DNA of 64,000 nucleotides from Sphagnum compactum (Eukaryota; Bryophyta; Sphagnopsida; Sphagnales), in NCBI GenBank assembly GCA_965153455.1, contig OZ234500.1, positions 12,028,001 through 12,092,000 on the forward strand, written 5' to 3'. Below are positions 38,730 through 50,786 of the stretch, one piece after another. Position 1 is the first letter of the stretch. Every line of letters begins with the position of its first letter. The translations under genes and the position numbers were made by a program. The notes under the pieces were generated by a model. It saw only the letters and a list, made by a program, of their open reading frames with translations, was not told where the DNA came from and did not search any database.

Positions 38730-39010
38730 ACGTGGCACATTCACAGTGTTGACATATGGCACATTCATAAAATTTGGGATCAATGAATAATTAAATGACA
38801 TGTGGCATGCTCACAAAATTTGGGGTTAACAAATAATTAAATGACACATGGCACATCCACATTAATAGGCGAGGCCACATGGTGCATAAGCATAGGTTAA
38901 ATCTAAACCTAAGCACCTAGGCTAAACATAAACATAAGCCATTTTAACTTAGGCTTAAGTTAGGGTTAGACCTAGGCACCTATGTTAGGCCTACACCTAT
39001 GCCACATGGC
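38730..39010. repeat. GACACATGGCACATTC / CCTAGG repeats inside the CACTA-like element
   Basis: GACACGTGGCACATTC, GACATATGGCACATTC, GACATGTGGCATGCTC and GACACATGGCACATCC recur, the second and third sharing AAAATTTGGG and AATAATTAAAT and lying about 62 bp apart. Then follows text rich in CCTAGGC, CCTAAGC and GCCACATGGC like that of 5,960-6,430. Confidence 0.65.
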
Positions 39011-39911
39011 AATTAATAAATGAAATCCTATTTCATTTAATATAACCTTTAAGGTTGAATGTCTTTGATTGGTTCATCCCAAATGGCTACTACATTTTTC
39101 ATGTTCATTGTGTTCTCCAACAATCCTAGTGCACTCTTCTATATAATTTGGATTCATGGAATGGAAGTTAAACAATATGGGATAAAAAATTTAGTTATAA
39201 CCTAGTTGTAACCTAATTATAAGTCAAGTAGTTGTAATCTAGTTATACAAAATAGTCTAAATTTAATTAGGCTTAAACCTAAACTAATAATCTACTTAAC
39301 CTAGGTCTAATTACTTACCTTAATTATTTGTAATAATTATTCATCAATATTTTTAATTATATATTGTATAATTAAACAATTAAACATATTATCATCATTT
39401 ATTAAATACAATGGTGATTTTTAAAAATTAAAATCAGCAATTAAATGTACTTACCTATTAGATTATTAATTATTAATTACTATTGAATTTTGTTTTAATT
39501 ATTCCAAATTATTCCAAATTTGGTTCCAAATTGATTATAATTTTTTATAAACATTTCATAAAACAAAGAATTAACTAAAATATAAATTTTAAATGATGTT
39601 TGAATTATAGTAATTATTATAATGTAATGATAATTAATAATTGGCTATAATTACAACAACAACATTAATAATAATATTGTAGTTAGGTTAGGCTAGTTAT
39701 TTTATTATTATTATTCATATTTTTATCTAACTTGTTGGAATTATTATGAACCAATATAATAAATATTATTTTAAAATATTTTAAAATATTTTAAAATATA
39801 GTAGTGTAAAATAATTTTAAATAATTTCTGAAATTATATAAAAAATTATTAAATATCTTTACTATTTATTCTAATCATTATTATAATTTAATAAAAAATA
39901 TAATTCTGAAA

Positions 39912-40110
39912 AATACTAATTAAGTATCATTACATGATATGTTGTAAACTAAAATTGAATGTACATGGAAATAATACATTACACATGTATTGAACATATT
40001 CCCAAAAAATATTAATTAAGTATCATTACTTGATATGTTGTAAAGTAAAATTGGATCTACATAGAAATAATAAATTGTGCATGTATTGAACATACACACT
40101 ATTAAGTTGA
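39912..40110. repeat. 96-bp tandem duplication with diverged outlying copies
   Basis: TAATTAAGTATCATTAC, GATATGTTGTAAA and ATGTATTGAACATA occur in two adjacent units 96 bp apart (from about 39,915 and 40,011). Diverged relatives lie at about 40,210-40,310 and 41,320-41,400. Confidence 0.75.
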
Positions 40111-40415
40111 TTTATATTTTAGAATTGCTTAAATTTTATTTTCAAATTAAAAAAAAATTCATCATACATAACCATTCAATATGTATACAAAATATATATA
40201 TGTGCGTATTTTAATAATTAATTATATCATATTTCATTACTTGATTTGTTGTAAACTAACATTTGGTTTACAAATAAATAATAAATAATATATATAAAAC
40301 ATACATTATTACAAACTTGTATTTCAAAATTTCGTCAAATTTTATTTTGAAATTGAATTTCATTTGCATCATACATAACCATTCATTTTATGTAAGAAAA
40401 ATTACACGTAATTTA

Positions 40416-40841
40416 ATCTATTTATGAAGGTAGATAATTTGTTTTGTTTTGTTCTATCATGTTGATTTTTTCCAAACCAAATTGCTTCATGTAATGTTAT
40501 TGATATCTTTGAAAACTTAACAATGAGTAAGGGTGCACTAACTTGGGTTCAGAATTTTTGAGTTATGATGCAAAGGATATTGATTATTGAACCATTTTAT
40601 ATGTAAACATTAATAAAATCATGAATAAAAATTGTATTTGAATCCAAAGGTGTACTTGGTGTTGTTGGAAAGTAGTTGCTGAGTCAAATTTGATGAAGTT
40701 TATTTCATAATTTTCATATTTAAAGTGTAGAAGATATTGAATTTTGAATGAATTTTCTTGTTGAAACTTCAAACAAATTCTAAAAAATTGGAAAATGAAT
40801 TGAGTGTGCTCACACTTGGGGCCAACAACACATGTTACGTT
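40416..40841. repeat. Dispersed ~420-bp repeat, copy B
   Basis: It starts ATCTATTTATGAAGG, then TTTGTTTTGTTTTGTTCT. The same internal phrase order as copy A follows, including TTGGTGTTGTTGGAAAG and GATATTGAATTTTGAATG. It is directly followed by copy C, 426 bp away, so B and C form a tandem pair nested in the CACTA-like element. Confidence 0.75.
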
Positions 40842-41235
40842 ATCTATCCATGAAAGAAGGTAGTTTGTTTTGTTTTATCATAATGATATTCCCAAACCAC
40901 GGTATTTTAGGTTATGCTATGGAATTTATCGTCATATAGTTTTCAATGAGTAGGGGTGCACCAACTTGGTTTAGAATGTTTGGAGCTATGGTGTGCAATC
41001 TATTGATTATTGAACCATTTTTTCATTGAATTTGGGGTGTTCTTGGTATTGTTGGAAATCCTTCACCAAGTTTGATTCAATAAAATTGATTTTGTAATTT
41101 TGAGACCTAAATGTGAACAATATTATTGAATTTTTAGTGGGTGTTGTTGGAAATTCAAACAAACTGCAAAAAGGGGTTGGAAGGAAAATTCAATTAAATG
41201 CATTCAAATTTGGCAAATGACATAGGGTACATTAT
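40842..41235. repeat. Dispersed ~420-bp repeat, copy C
   Basis: It starts ATCTATCCATGAAAGAAGG and GGTAGTTTGTTTTGTTTT. It then has AGTAGGGGTGCACCAACTTG, TTGATTATTGAACCATTTTT and TTGGTATTGTTGGAAA. It is the second unit of the tandem pair with copy B. Confidence 0.75.
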
Positions 41236-42180
41236 TGTTTAATAATGAGTTTTATCATAATTTTAAACAAATATTAAGATATCATGTGTATAAAAATGAA
41301 TAAACATTAGAGTTGCACAATATTATTGATTATGTATCATTACTTGATATGTTGTTTAATGATTTACATAAAAATAATAAATTACATGTGTGTTGAACAT
41401 GAACATTATTATTAACATATATTTTAGATTTTTAAAATTTTATTTTGAAATTCAAGTTTAATATTTATATGCACAAAAAAAACCATTCATTTATACAAAT
41501 AGAATTTACATGTAATTTAATGTTATCATAATTTTAAATAAATATTAAAATATTATATGTACAAAATTTAAGTTGCCTATTAGTTGTTTAGCCTAGTTGA
41601 AAGATATAACTGCAACAAAGTTGCAAACAATACTACATTTCATCCATCCTCTAATACATTTTATCATCCATATATGTGTGTTGATGGTGTCACCAAAATA
41701 GTCGGACACTAGTCAATGGTTTGATTGTGTGCCAACTAAACAACCTTAAATGCCAAGAATGTTTCAAAAATGGCCCTTTAGTTAAAATTAAACATGCTTC
41801 ACATTGTTCACCAACATAATTGGGCATTTAACTTGAAGACATTGTTGATGTTGAGAATATTCGACAAATGATCACCCAATTGAAAAATGCTTTCAATTAT
41901 ATCCCAATATAATAGACGACTCAACTTAATTAGTAACTATCATAATTTTATTTTAAAAATTAAAAAATCCCAATTGAAACATAGTTACAAATGTCATGTA
42001 GTTGAAAAATTTTGGTTAAAAAAAGGGGGTTTTCTACTAGTGACTGTGCCATTTCCATCGCTTGTTCTAGCGTGAGTTCCACAATGCCATCGCCATCACC
42101 TATGTCTCTAGGTACACTCTCCACCCTACCCCCTTTTGTTAAGTTTTTTATTTTCTTTTATTTTGCATTGTGCTGCAGAA

Positions 42181-42343
42181 GACAATAACAAGCAATTGTT
42201 CATCATCATCTTCTTGTTCGTGTTACCTTGGTATAAAAGACAATAACAAGCAATTGTTCATCGTCATCTTCTTGTTCGTGTTACCTTGGTACAAAAGACA
42301 ATGATGAATACTACATTGCTCATCATCATCTTTTTTGTGTTGT
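42181..42343. repeat. 58-bp tandem repeat, 2.7 copies
   Basis: Units begin GACAATAAC at 42,181 and 42,239 and GACAATGATG at 42,297. Each runs through CATCATCATCTTCTTG or a variant. The first two are almost identical. Confidence 0.85.
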
Positions 42344-43529
42344 TAAAACAGTTTTGATATGCAATACCCTCATCATTTGGAAAAGATGGTGGGGTGTAAT
42401 ACCTTCATGCTTAAGTTAAACCTCCTTAATTTTTTTGTTGCATTTTTTTATAGACTCAATCCCAAACCCAATTCTTATGTCTTAAGAGGTTCTTCCTTCA
42501 ATGTAAGATGAGCATGGACATGCAATAAAGGAGAATGAATGGGTTCATGAAGGCTCAAGAAGGTGTTGCAAGGTGAATGCATGCACTAGTTTGTATGTGG
42601 CCAAATGGTTGCTTCATAGACACTTGAACCAAACACGTGGCCTTTAAATGCAATTGGGTAGATCTGGGCGTCCATCTATTCGTCCCAGGAGTTTTAGGTG
42701 ATAAGACCACACTTTTATGAATTTTTGTATTTTGAACTTGCATGCAAAGCAAAAATGGAATGAAAAGGTCTTTGAGTGATTTTTTTTTAAATGGAATTTA
42801 AGTGGGATGAGTTTCAAACCCAAGCACAACAAATGCATGAGGTACAATAGCCCTAGTTGGTATGTTTAACCTTTGACATGTTGTTGAACATCATTGGCAT
42901 TCTAGTAGGAGGCCTGGGGTTCATCCCACAAAGTGCATGGGTGCAACTTGAGAAAGATGACAACTTTGTTGAAGCAATTTGAACAAGCAAAGTTGCATAT
43001 GCAAAACCCTTCAAAGTTGCATGGGGTGTTCGGAATTGGACATCGGAATCCAATAATAGCAACTGAAAAAAAAATGAATGCAATATCAAAGTATCATGAT
43101 TTAAAAATTATTCATGGAAGGTATGTTTGCATGCCTAAATTATTTTTTTCTATTAACAATTTTTGCATCTTTTAATTAGAATTTAATTTGTTTTAATGTT
43201 TTTTGTGTTAGGTTTTGAAGCACAACAAAGGAGGCTTTTGCAGTCGATGTGATTTGACTTGCACTTGAACATTGTCAGTTGTTCATTCATCATCATGTAG
43301 CAAAAGCTGCAGTAGTTATAACAAACTATCAACCAATATGGGCATTACATTTATTCATCCTCCTCAAATGAATAATCATAATATGTCATTGTACTTGAGC
43401 TTGTAATGAGGCTTTAGTGCATGTACCCACCATTTTTGTATCAAATCATTGTAGCTTAACTTGGCATGATATCTTTGTCACCATCATTTTTGTCATGTCA
43501 CTATGAAAATGTGTGTCCACAAAGACCAC
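42344..43529. other. Intergenic, nothing recognised
   Basis: Short frames occur on both strands (for example 42,933-43,175 plus) without any known domain. Confidence 0.4.
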
Positions 43530-43870
43530 ACTACCTTGCAACTAGAGTTCAAGAACCACTCCAATATAACTTTGTTACAATTACCACATCAATAGTGTAA
43601 TTCCTCTACAACTACAACTTATAAATACATTGAATTAATGAATAAATTTCCACATCAAAAAATAGGCCATTTGTTAAGTAGTTACAATGTAATTGTAAAT
43701 GGTTGTCTTATACAATAATTTTTATGAACTATATATATGAATGTCTAGTTAACTAGGTTTGATTTTTTAAGGAGTTGCATTGTAGTTACATAATGCAACT
43801 AAGTTAGGACTATTGAAAAGTGGCTACATAATGAACAACTATTCTACAACTAGTGTACAACGTTCATACA
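43530..43870. repeat. CACTA-type subterminal-like repeat cluster
   Basis: It is dense in GCAACTAG, ACAACTACAACTT, AGTTGCATTGTAGTTAC and ACAACTAG. These are the motifs seen just inside the ends of the 38,345-42,042 element. It may be the left side of the element whose transposase relic lies at 48.5-50.2 kb, or the end of a separate broken copy. Confidence 0.45.
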
Positions 43871-44024
43871 TGTAATCATGCCATGCGTTTGCATTTTCAC
43901 GTCCATTAAGTATGAAATGAACAATTGGTTTTTGACTATGAAGTTTAACGAATGCAAACATTAGACACCATTTTTTAATGGATGGAATTCATCAATAATG
44001 TTTATCCATAACTTTTCAATTTTT

Positions 44025-44272
44025 AGTTAATTTTCAGTTAAGTCCGAATTAATTCCAAGTTAAATCCAAGTTATATCTTAATTAATTTTAATTAAATCCC
44101 AGATAACTCCCAATTAACTCCTAATTAAATCATAATTAATTCCTAGCTAACTTCCAATTAACTCCTAGTTAAATCATAGCTAACTCTTAGTTAACGCCTA
44201 ATTAACTCCAAGTCAATTTCGAGTTAAGTCCCAATTAAATTTTAGTTAATTCATAGTCAACTCTTAATTAAG
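44025..44272. repeat. 11-bp minisatellite, about 22 units
   Basis: The stretch divides cleanly into consecutive 11-bp units of the form A(A/G)TTAAxTCCx, for example AGTTAAGTCCG, AATTAATTCCA, AATTAACTCCT and AGTTAAATCAT. One unit is 10 bp. The phase is otherwise kept over 248 bp although individual units vary at two to four positions. Units bearing AGCTAAC or AGTCAAC interleave with AATTAAC units. The period is not a multiple of three and all frames contain stops, so it is not a coding repeat. Confidence 0.92.
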
Positions 44273-44353
44273 AAGGTTCACCAAAAACATATTTACTTGA
44301 TGCACACATAAAAGCCTCCTTGGAAGCTTCCTTGAACTAGGTCTCCAAAGGGG

Positions 44354-44372
44354 TATAAATATAAATACAACC
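44354..44372 (+). promoter_or_regulatory. TATA-like element downstream of the 11-bp array
   Basis: GGTATAAATATAAATACAAC lies about 80 bp after the array. It is preceded by GCACACATAAAAGCC and followed at about 30 bp by CTTCAGTGTGTTC. It looks like a core promoter, perhaps of a retroelement LTR. No convincing gene follows (68 codons at 44,430-44,636 resemble nothing known). Confidence 0.3.
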
Positions 44373-47300
44373 CTTCATTTCCTTCAGTGTGTTCAACACT
44401 AGTTTTAAGCACAATTTTGTACCATAGCTTTGTTATGTTTTTTTCAAATTCATGGGTGGATGGAAAGTTTAGTGTCTCATTATTGGCAAGTTTTGTACTC
44501 CATAAAAGTCCAAAAACAACATTGGTTTAGTGATGAGCTAGCAATTTGCTCCTATTTTATTGGTCAAGCATATCAACCCAACAATAATTGTCAAAATCTA
44601 TTAACACTTGCATTAGTCCATCATCATCGCATCTAAACATGTAACTAGTGTAACAACATTCATCAAACTACACCATTAGTTAAAATTGAATCCATCATCA
44701 TTACATAAAAACAATATTTAATTAGTCCATTAGTTATCAAAGTTCATGAACACTTTCATAAGTCCATCAATACACACATGTCATAATTATATATAGTTCA
44801 ACATGTGGATTCAAGTTGAAAACTAATGGACTCCTAAGCAAGGTAAGACAAACATACACCTTGAACTTGTGTAATCAAGTTACTTTATTAATTACTTCTA
44901 GAGTCCTAAGGAAACAAATAGGACATTATAGGGACTCTTAATGGAAACAATCACAACTACTATAGAATGGTTTTTACTTCTACTATGTTTTTGTGGAATG
45001 AGTATGGAAATAGGACTAACTATTAAGACACTATCAATAACTTCCACTTCATCTATGGACTTTTAAACTACAATGTGGTCATAGGATCTACTTTCTACCT
45101 AATTCTAAAGACTCCAACTACAACCAACTACTTCTCAAATACTTTTGAGGACAAGGTAATTAAACCTTATAAAACAGGATGGACAACATTCAACATGTAT
45201 ACTACAAATGTACAAACAATAAACCTAACATCCATAAACTTGTACAACAGTTCATTTGAAACCTTCACAAAATAAAAACATGCTGAAATACCTTTGTGAA
45301 GTCCTTGAAGTCTATATGACTTTGTTTGGATCTTGCCACCATGTCCAATGTGAACATTGGAATCTTCAGGGAAATGTCCATTAATGTGTTATAATCAAAT
45401 TATCATTTGTTCTGAGTTTTTCATGTTTTCTTATTAAGTTGCAGAGTTGATTAAGCACCCAAATCTACAACTGTTTGTGAACTAGTGCCAAATGCAACCC
45501 GGGTTTCAATGTTACATGACTCTAAAGTGACAATTGAAGATAAACCACCTTGTTTGACAAACAAAAGAAACAAGGATGACCATATTAGCATTGATAAAGA
45601 AAGTTCTAGTTTTAATTCTAGTCATACGAGCAACCCAGAAAGGAACTTTGATGATTACTACACATTAACTAACCCAACAGCCGATAACAAGGACCCTTTT
45701 AATCTCTCATGGTAATACACGACAATTTGGGCAAGCAAGTTTCCAAGTGAGTACTGTTGACATTAATAGATGGTAGATGATATGCATAATGCCTTCTCCT
45801 CATTCCAAGAAGGACAATATATGTTTACATTATTAGTTCCTACCCTTTGCTTGACCATAGTACTCTCCTTTTTTTTAAACTTGGAGTTAGCGCCTTGTGT
45901 CTACACCACATCCAAAGAGTGTCCACTCATAACCGAAACAAGAATGGGCAAAAGAAAAACAAATAATAGTTGCACAATATGTTATCCACTTGTTTCATCC
46001 AAGGAATAATAGTTAAGAAGACAAAGACATGAGGATGGCTGAGCAAGGTACATTTAGAGTTCATTATACCTATGAATCATGGGTCTCCAACTATTGGAAG
46101 CCCAAAACCTGTTGTCAAGGTCAAGAGTGCAACAAAGTTGAAAGCAAATCCATATGTGAAGAAAACACCACAAATAACACAAGCAAGATAGCATGTGCAA
46201 TTCTTTCATTTGGAAAGTATATATAGTTAGGCAATGAAATCTAGTACAAACATGTGTTAATAGAAGAGATGTGTGATATTGTTATGCAATTAGGACATTC
46301 CATGTGGGCAACACATAGTTTCTACGAGGAAATTACATAAAATGTTAAATGATTGGTTGGTTCCACTTTGTGTGGCAACTCAATGGCATTGAATCACCAA
46401 AAAAAGCTTGGAGACTGGAGGGAATGTTAGATGTTGTACCTTATTTCGGGTATGTGGGTTTTGATGATGATACAACTATAAAACTACAAAGTGAAAAAGG
46501 TAGCCCTCTTGGAACAACACATGCAAGGTCATCCGTGCTACACTTTCACATAAATTTGGGACATCCAGAAAAAGTGGGTCCCCTCCTGCCAGTCAGAGTA
46601 GTGCTATTGCAACACCCTTTCGAAACACCCATCACACTATGAGTCTGAAAATGATAACTTGGCAATCACTAGAAAAATTGGCTATTGACGACTTGTTTAA
46701 TGTGACTACACTTGTCTTATATAACAATTTTTTAGTTGCATGAGATGCATTGGAAGAATAGGTTGTGGTTTGCAAATGGCATATTGACAATGTGTTCAAT
46801 ATTTGATAAGTAAATCTCAAAGAGGAGATCTTTGCAAGGGTTTACAACCACAACCTTTCTTCCTTCGTGAGATCCTTGATCCAATTCCAAGAACATAGAT
46901 AGCCTTTGTTGAATGTTCATTTTGTGGGTTGGGACTTGTTCCTGTTTGGGCTATTCATTTTTTTCTTGTAAGCATGTTTATCATGAGTGATGTGCAATGT
47001 ATCACTTTGGAAATTGCAACAAGTGTCTTCATAATGGATGTGAAGAAGAAATGCATGAAACATGGTGGATTTCCATGGGCTTGAAGAACATCATCAACAA
47101 TTTGATAATGTAGTAGCTAAACAAGAGCCCCAACTACATTTTTTTTACCCAAGAGAGTTCCCTCTTGCAACACCCTAGTGAACAGAAATATAATTTCCTC
47201 TGTGCGTGCCTCTTTTCCACCTCTAAATCCAAGAGAAGAAGAAGAAGATTGTTTTCTTCCACGACACCTGTAGACCATTTCAACAAGAATTAATTTACCA

Positions 47301-48479
47301 AGTGACACATGTTTGAACAACTCCTTTTTCCTCGCCAACACTAATTGTGAACTATGCACCATTCTATACATTCCTAGCCCTGCTAATCTAATATTAAGTG
47401 TTACAAATGTTCAACATTCGTTTGTGAACATATTTCAACCATCAAAGATCGTATTGGCCTTGCACACCTAAAGGAAGACCATGAACACTAAAGGAAAACC
47501 AAGAAGTTTGTAGGTATTAGTTTTGACCTATAGATCATAATTTGGTTTGTGAAGTGACTTCCAATCTACATGTGACCGTGTGAAAGTTTTTTCCACTCTA
47601 CTAGACAATCACAAACCACTAAGGGGTCCACATCACTTTTACATATATGTTGAACACATAAACCCTGATCCTTACCTAATAGAAAATAAAGTACAAAAAG
47701 GCATGGGTCCCTAGTTGCTTACATGTTTGTTGTGTTGGAATCAAAGATCTTGAAACATTTAACAAATGGCAATCAATACACATCTTGTAGGTCCTTTGCC
47801 GGTGCCCTTGTTGTTAGATTTCTCCACCTGATTGTTGCCATTATGCTTCTCTTGAAACGTCCCACAAGCACTCACATAAGGAATAATGCAAATAAGAGTT
47901 AAAATGAGACTTGACCTAAAAGAGTCATGCTTCAAGTGATCATTGAACCTAAAGTATGCAATGTAACCACTTGCATAAACAAAATCCAAACAAGTAAGAA
48001 GTAGATTAAAAAAACCTATGACTTGGTTGGAATCCAACATTTGTCCCATATCATTTGGGACTTGTAAGAAACCCAACGAAATCCTCTCCCATTTGTTCGA
48101 TTGTTCTTTTGGATAAAATGCATAATGGCCACAAGTCCTGGACTCTTCAAATGTAACCCCTCACAAACATGACCTAGGCGTAGTTAGATTGATGAACCAC
48201 AAAACCCATCGTAACCCAACTAACCCAACGGCTCAAGAAACGGTCGTAAAAATTGACCCAAGTGCTTATGAAACAATTGCGAAAACTAAAACAACCCCAA
48301 AAACTAGTTCACGGCTAACTACTTGCATAGCAATATGAGGTGCTTTCATAGTAGACTAAGTTCATGGATACTCTAGGGCAAGTGGGCATCTCGCAACGTG
48401 CATTGCCGTTGTCCCACCAAAGTCGAATCCAGAGGCAAGATGAAAAACTATGGCATCGGGAGCAACAACTAGCCCACCA
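44373..48479. other. Stretch with unrecognised small frames
   Basis: Plus-strand frames at 45,485-45,715, 45,770-46,009, 46,029-46,226 and 46,349-46,642 lie close together and could be scraps of one decayed gene; no domain is visible. A CACTAGAAAAATTGGCTATT phrase at about 46,667 resembles a CACTA terminus (plant CACTA elements often begin CACTAxxAGAAAA). No partner end was found. A minus-strand frame at 47,117-47,371 is Lys/Ser-rich and unrecognised. Confidence 0.3.
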
Positions 48480-50160
48480 GGATGGCTAGGTCACAATGTT
48501 TACCCTTGCTCAAAGTGTAAGGGATGTAGGCGACGTGTTCCTTAACAACAATTCAAAAGCACTTAATTCATCATGGAAGGCACTCATGGTTTAGATGCTT
48601 TACTAAATGTTTGCATACCACTTTTATGCTAGTACACAGTGTACCAAACTTGTAGCAACATTGACATGAATGAATATGTGCACCATACATGGGTGTTCAA
48701 ATAAATTTGTGGATGAGTTATTTTCCATGCTGCATAATTTGTTTTTGCCTAAGGATAATTGTTTGTCTAGTAGCATGTATGGTGCCAAGACATTGACCCA
48801 ACATATTGGCTTGAACTATGATCAAATTCATGCATGCATTTTTGGATGTGTATTGTATAAGGGACAATATGCAAATTATAGTCATTGCCCAAAATGTGGG
48901 AAGCCAAGGTACAAACAAGTTGGATGAACAAAGGTGCCAATTGAAATTTTTTAAGCATTTTCCTTTAATCCCAAGGCTAAAACACATGTACTGATTTCCC
49001 TGACTATTCTCCCAAAGTTGTGTACAAGTTATGTTTAAAATGCAACATAGTTTATTAGAAGTTTTAGTTGAGATGCATACATACTTTAAAGTTGCAAAAC
49101 ACTCCTTGTAACTTGTGTCACTACACTAATACTATGATGCATGCATTATAGTTTAAGAGTGTCAGACTAATTGCATTCAAGTGTGTAAAGGATATAGCTA
49201 GTTATTGTTAGTTAGCTAATTTAGTTTGAGTTATTGAACTATTGCAAGATTTGATGATTAGGCATTGCATAGATGTTATGCACATTGAGAAAAATGTTTG
49301 TGAAAATGTAATTCAGACTATTTGTGGTGAAAAAGACAACAAGGAGGTGAGGCAAGACTTGGAGGTGCAAAACCTACACCCACACCTATGGCTTATGTGT
49401 AACCCATAAACCCAACTTGGTGGATGATTCCACATGCCAACTATGTGTTAAATGAGAGGGAACTCTCAACTTTCAAAAGCCGGTTTGCATCTTTGAAGGT
49501 ACAATCCAAGTACTCCACCTCTTTGGTTAAGCATGTGTCAACTGAGAGGTGGGTTAACATGAAAGCACATGATTGGCATGTGTTCATGCAAACCCTATTC
49601 CCTTTATGCTTAAGGGGTCTCAAGCAAGAGAACATTCAAAAAACCATAATGCAGTGTTTTGACGAATATGTGCAAAAGTCATAATCCGAATGAAATTATC
49701 ATGTTTAAAGAAGATGTTGTAATGACTCTTTACATGTTGGAGATGGTGATGCCCCCATCTTTTTTTGATGTGATGACACATTTGTGATACATCTCATTGA
49801 GGAGATTGATTTGTGCAGTCCAATCCACATTTGGTGGATTTTTTGCATTGAATGAATGAATAAAGTTTTAAAGGGCTATGTGCGATGCATGAAACGACAT
49901 AAGGGGTGCATGGCTAAGAGATACTATGGAAGAATCTATGGGGTTTCTAATGGAATATATGTAAGAATTCATGCCCGTGAGTCAAAGAATGTGGGATGTC
50001 GAGGAAGAAGAGGTTGTTAGTGGAAAGGTGCTTGAGGGAGTTGGCAAATTAGTTGATTTGGGCCGGGCATTACAAGATGTTGCCCATCAATACATTTTGA
50101 TTAACACTACTACAATGGGTCCTTGGGTCAAGTATTGGATCAGCCCTAACTACTAGTTGT
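48480..50160 (+). pseudogene. CACTA/En-Spm TNP2-type transposase relic
   Basis: The plus strand, with frame changes, follows TNP2 order. A Cys-rich N-terminal piece (PCSKCKGCRR) and LIHHGRHSWFR come first. Then comes ELFSMLHNLFLPKDN through IHACIFGCVLYKGQY with HCPKCGKPRY (48,700-48,915), and HFPLIPRLKHMY after a frameshift. The core of the domain is missing or unrecognisable between about 49,010 and 49,260. CIDVMHIEKNVCENVIQTI follows (49,265-49,320), then YVLNERELSTFKSRFASLKV with MKAHDWHVFMQTLFPLCLRG. LEMVMPPSFFDVMTHL, HLIEEIDLC and MEESMGFLMEYM complete it. It is interrupted by many stops and frameshifts and cannot be active. Confidence 0.85.
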
Positions 50161-50786
50161 TTATTAGTTGTGAGAAACAAAAATTAATATACATTAGATT
50201 GCTCTATAGTTTCAAACGTGTCATACATTAGGTTCATATCTCCATAAGTACTATTCTACAATTCAAATAAGTTGCAAGTGAGGAAAATACAAAAACATAG
50301 TTGCATGTTTATGCAAACCCAGTTGTAAGGAAGTGGCATAGGCATGCACAATTTGGAACTTTTTTGCAATCTGAAATTTACATTCGATCATGTGGTTAGT
50401 TTTCAATAAATATGAAGCCAATGAGAAGGAAGTAGATGAAGGAAGGGTGAAAGGAGAAGCTTGTTTCCCCAATCTTGCAGAATGGGTGCGAGAACATTGA
50501 GGTGATTACACATTAAGCTGGACCAAAAACGGCACATGTGGTGTCCATAAAGTACATAAAAAACTAGTCTAGGAGGGTTATTAATTTTTAATTTTAATTT
50601 CCTGCTTGATCATGTGGCATGTTCGCGCGTGTCACCCTATTCGTCCAGTTGTCCCTTCTAAGTTCCCAAGCATGGGTGCTTGTAATGTGCAAAATTTGAA
50701 CTTTGCAATCTTCATTGTGAATGGCCGCACATAACTCTCAAGCGTATCTTTAGGTCCGTTTTTCAAGGGAATTAAAAATAGTTGCA
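50161..50786. other. Spacer downstream of the TNP2 relic
   Basis: AT-rich, with scattered AGTTGTxAG phrases and no recognised coding sequence. Confidence 0.4.

Larger units (their letters stand above)
38345..42042. mobile_element. CACTA-like (En/Spm) non-autonomous element
   Basis: The left terminus CACTAGTAAAAAACACCCCC at 38,345 pairs with the right terminus, whose reverse complement starts CACTAGTAGAAAACCCCC (ending at 42,042). This gives about 22-25 bp of imperfect terminal inverted repeat with the diagnostic CACTA start. Subterminal DNA at both ends is rich in AACTAG, AGTTGCAA and CAACTACA motifs in both orientations, as expected for transposase-binding sites. The 3.7-kb interior has no transposase and is very AT-rich. 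The adjacent 3-bp flanks (ATT, ACT) do not match exactly, so the insertion is old or one flank has mutated. Confidence 0.75.
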
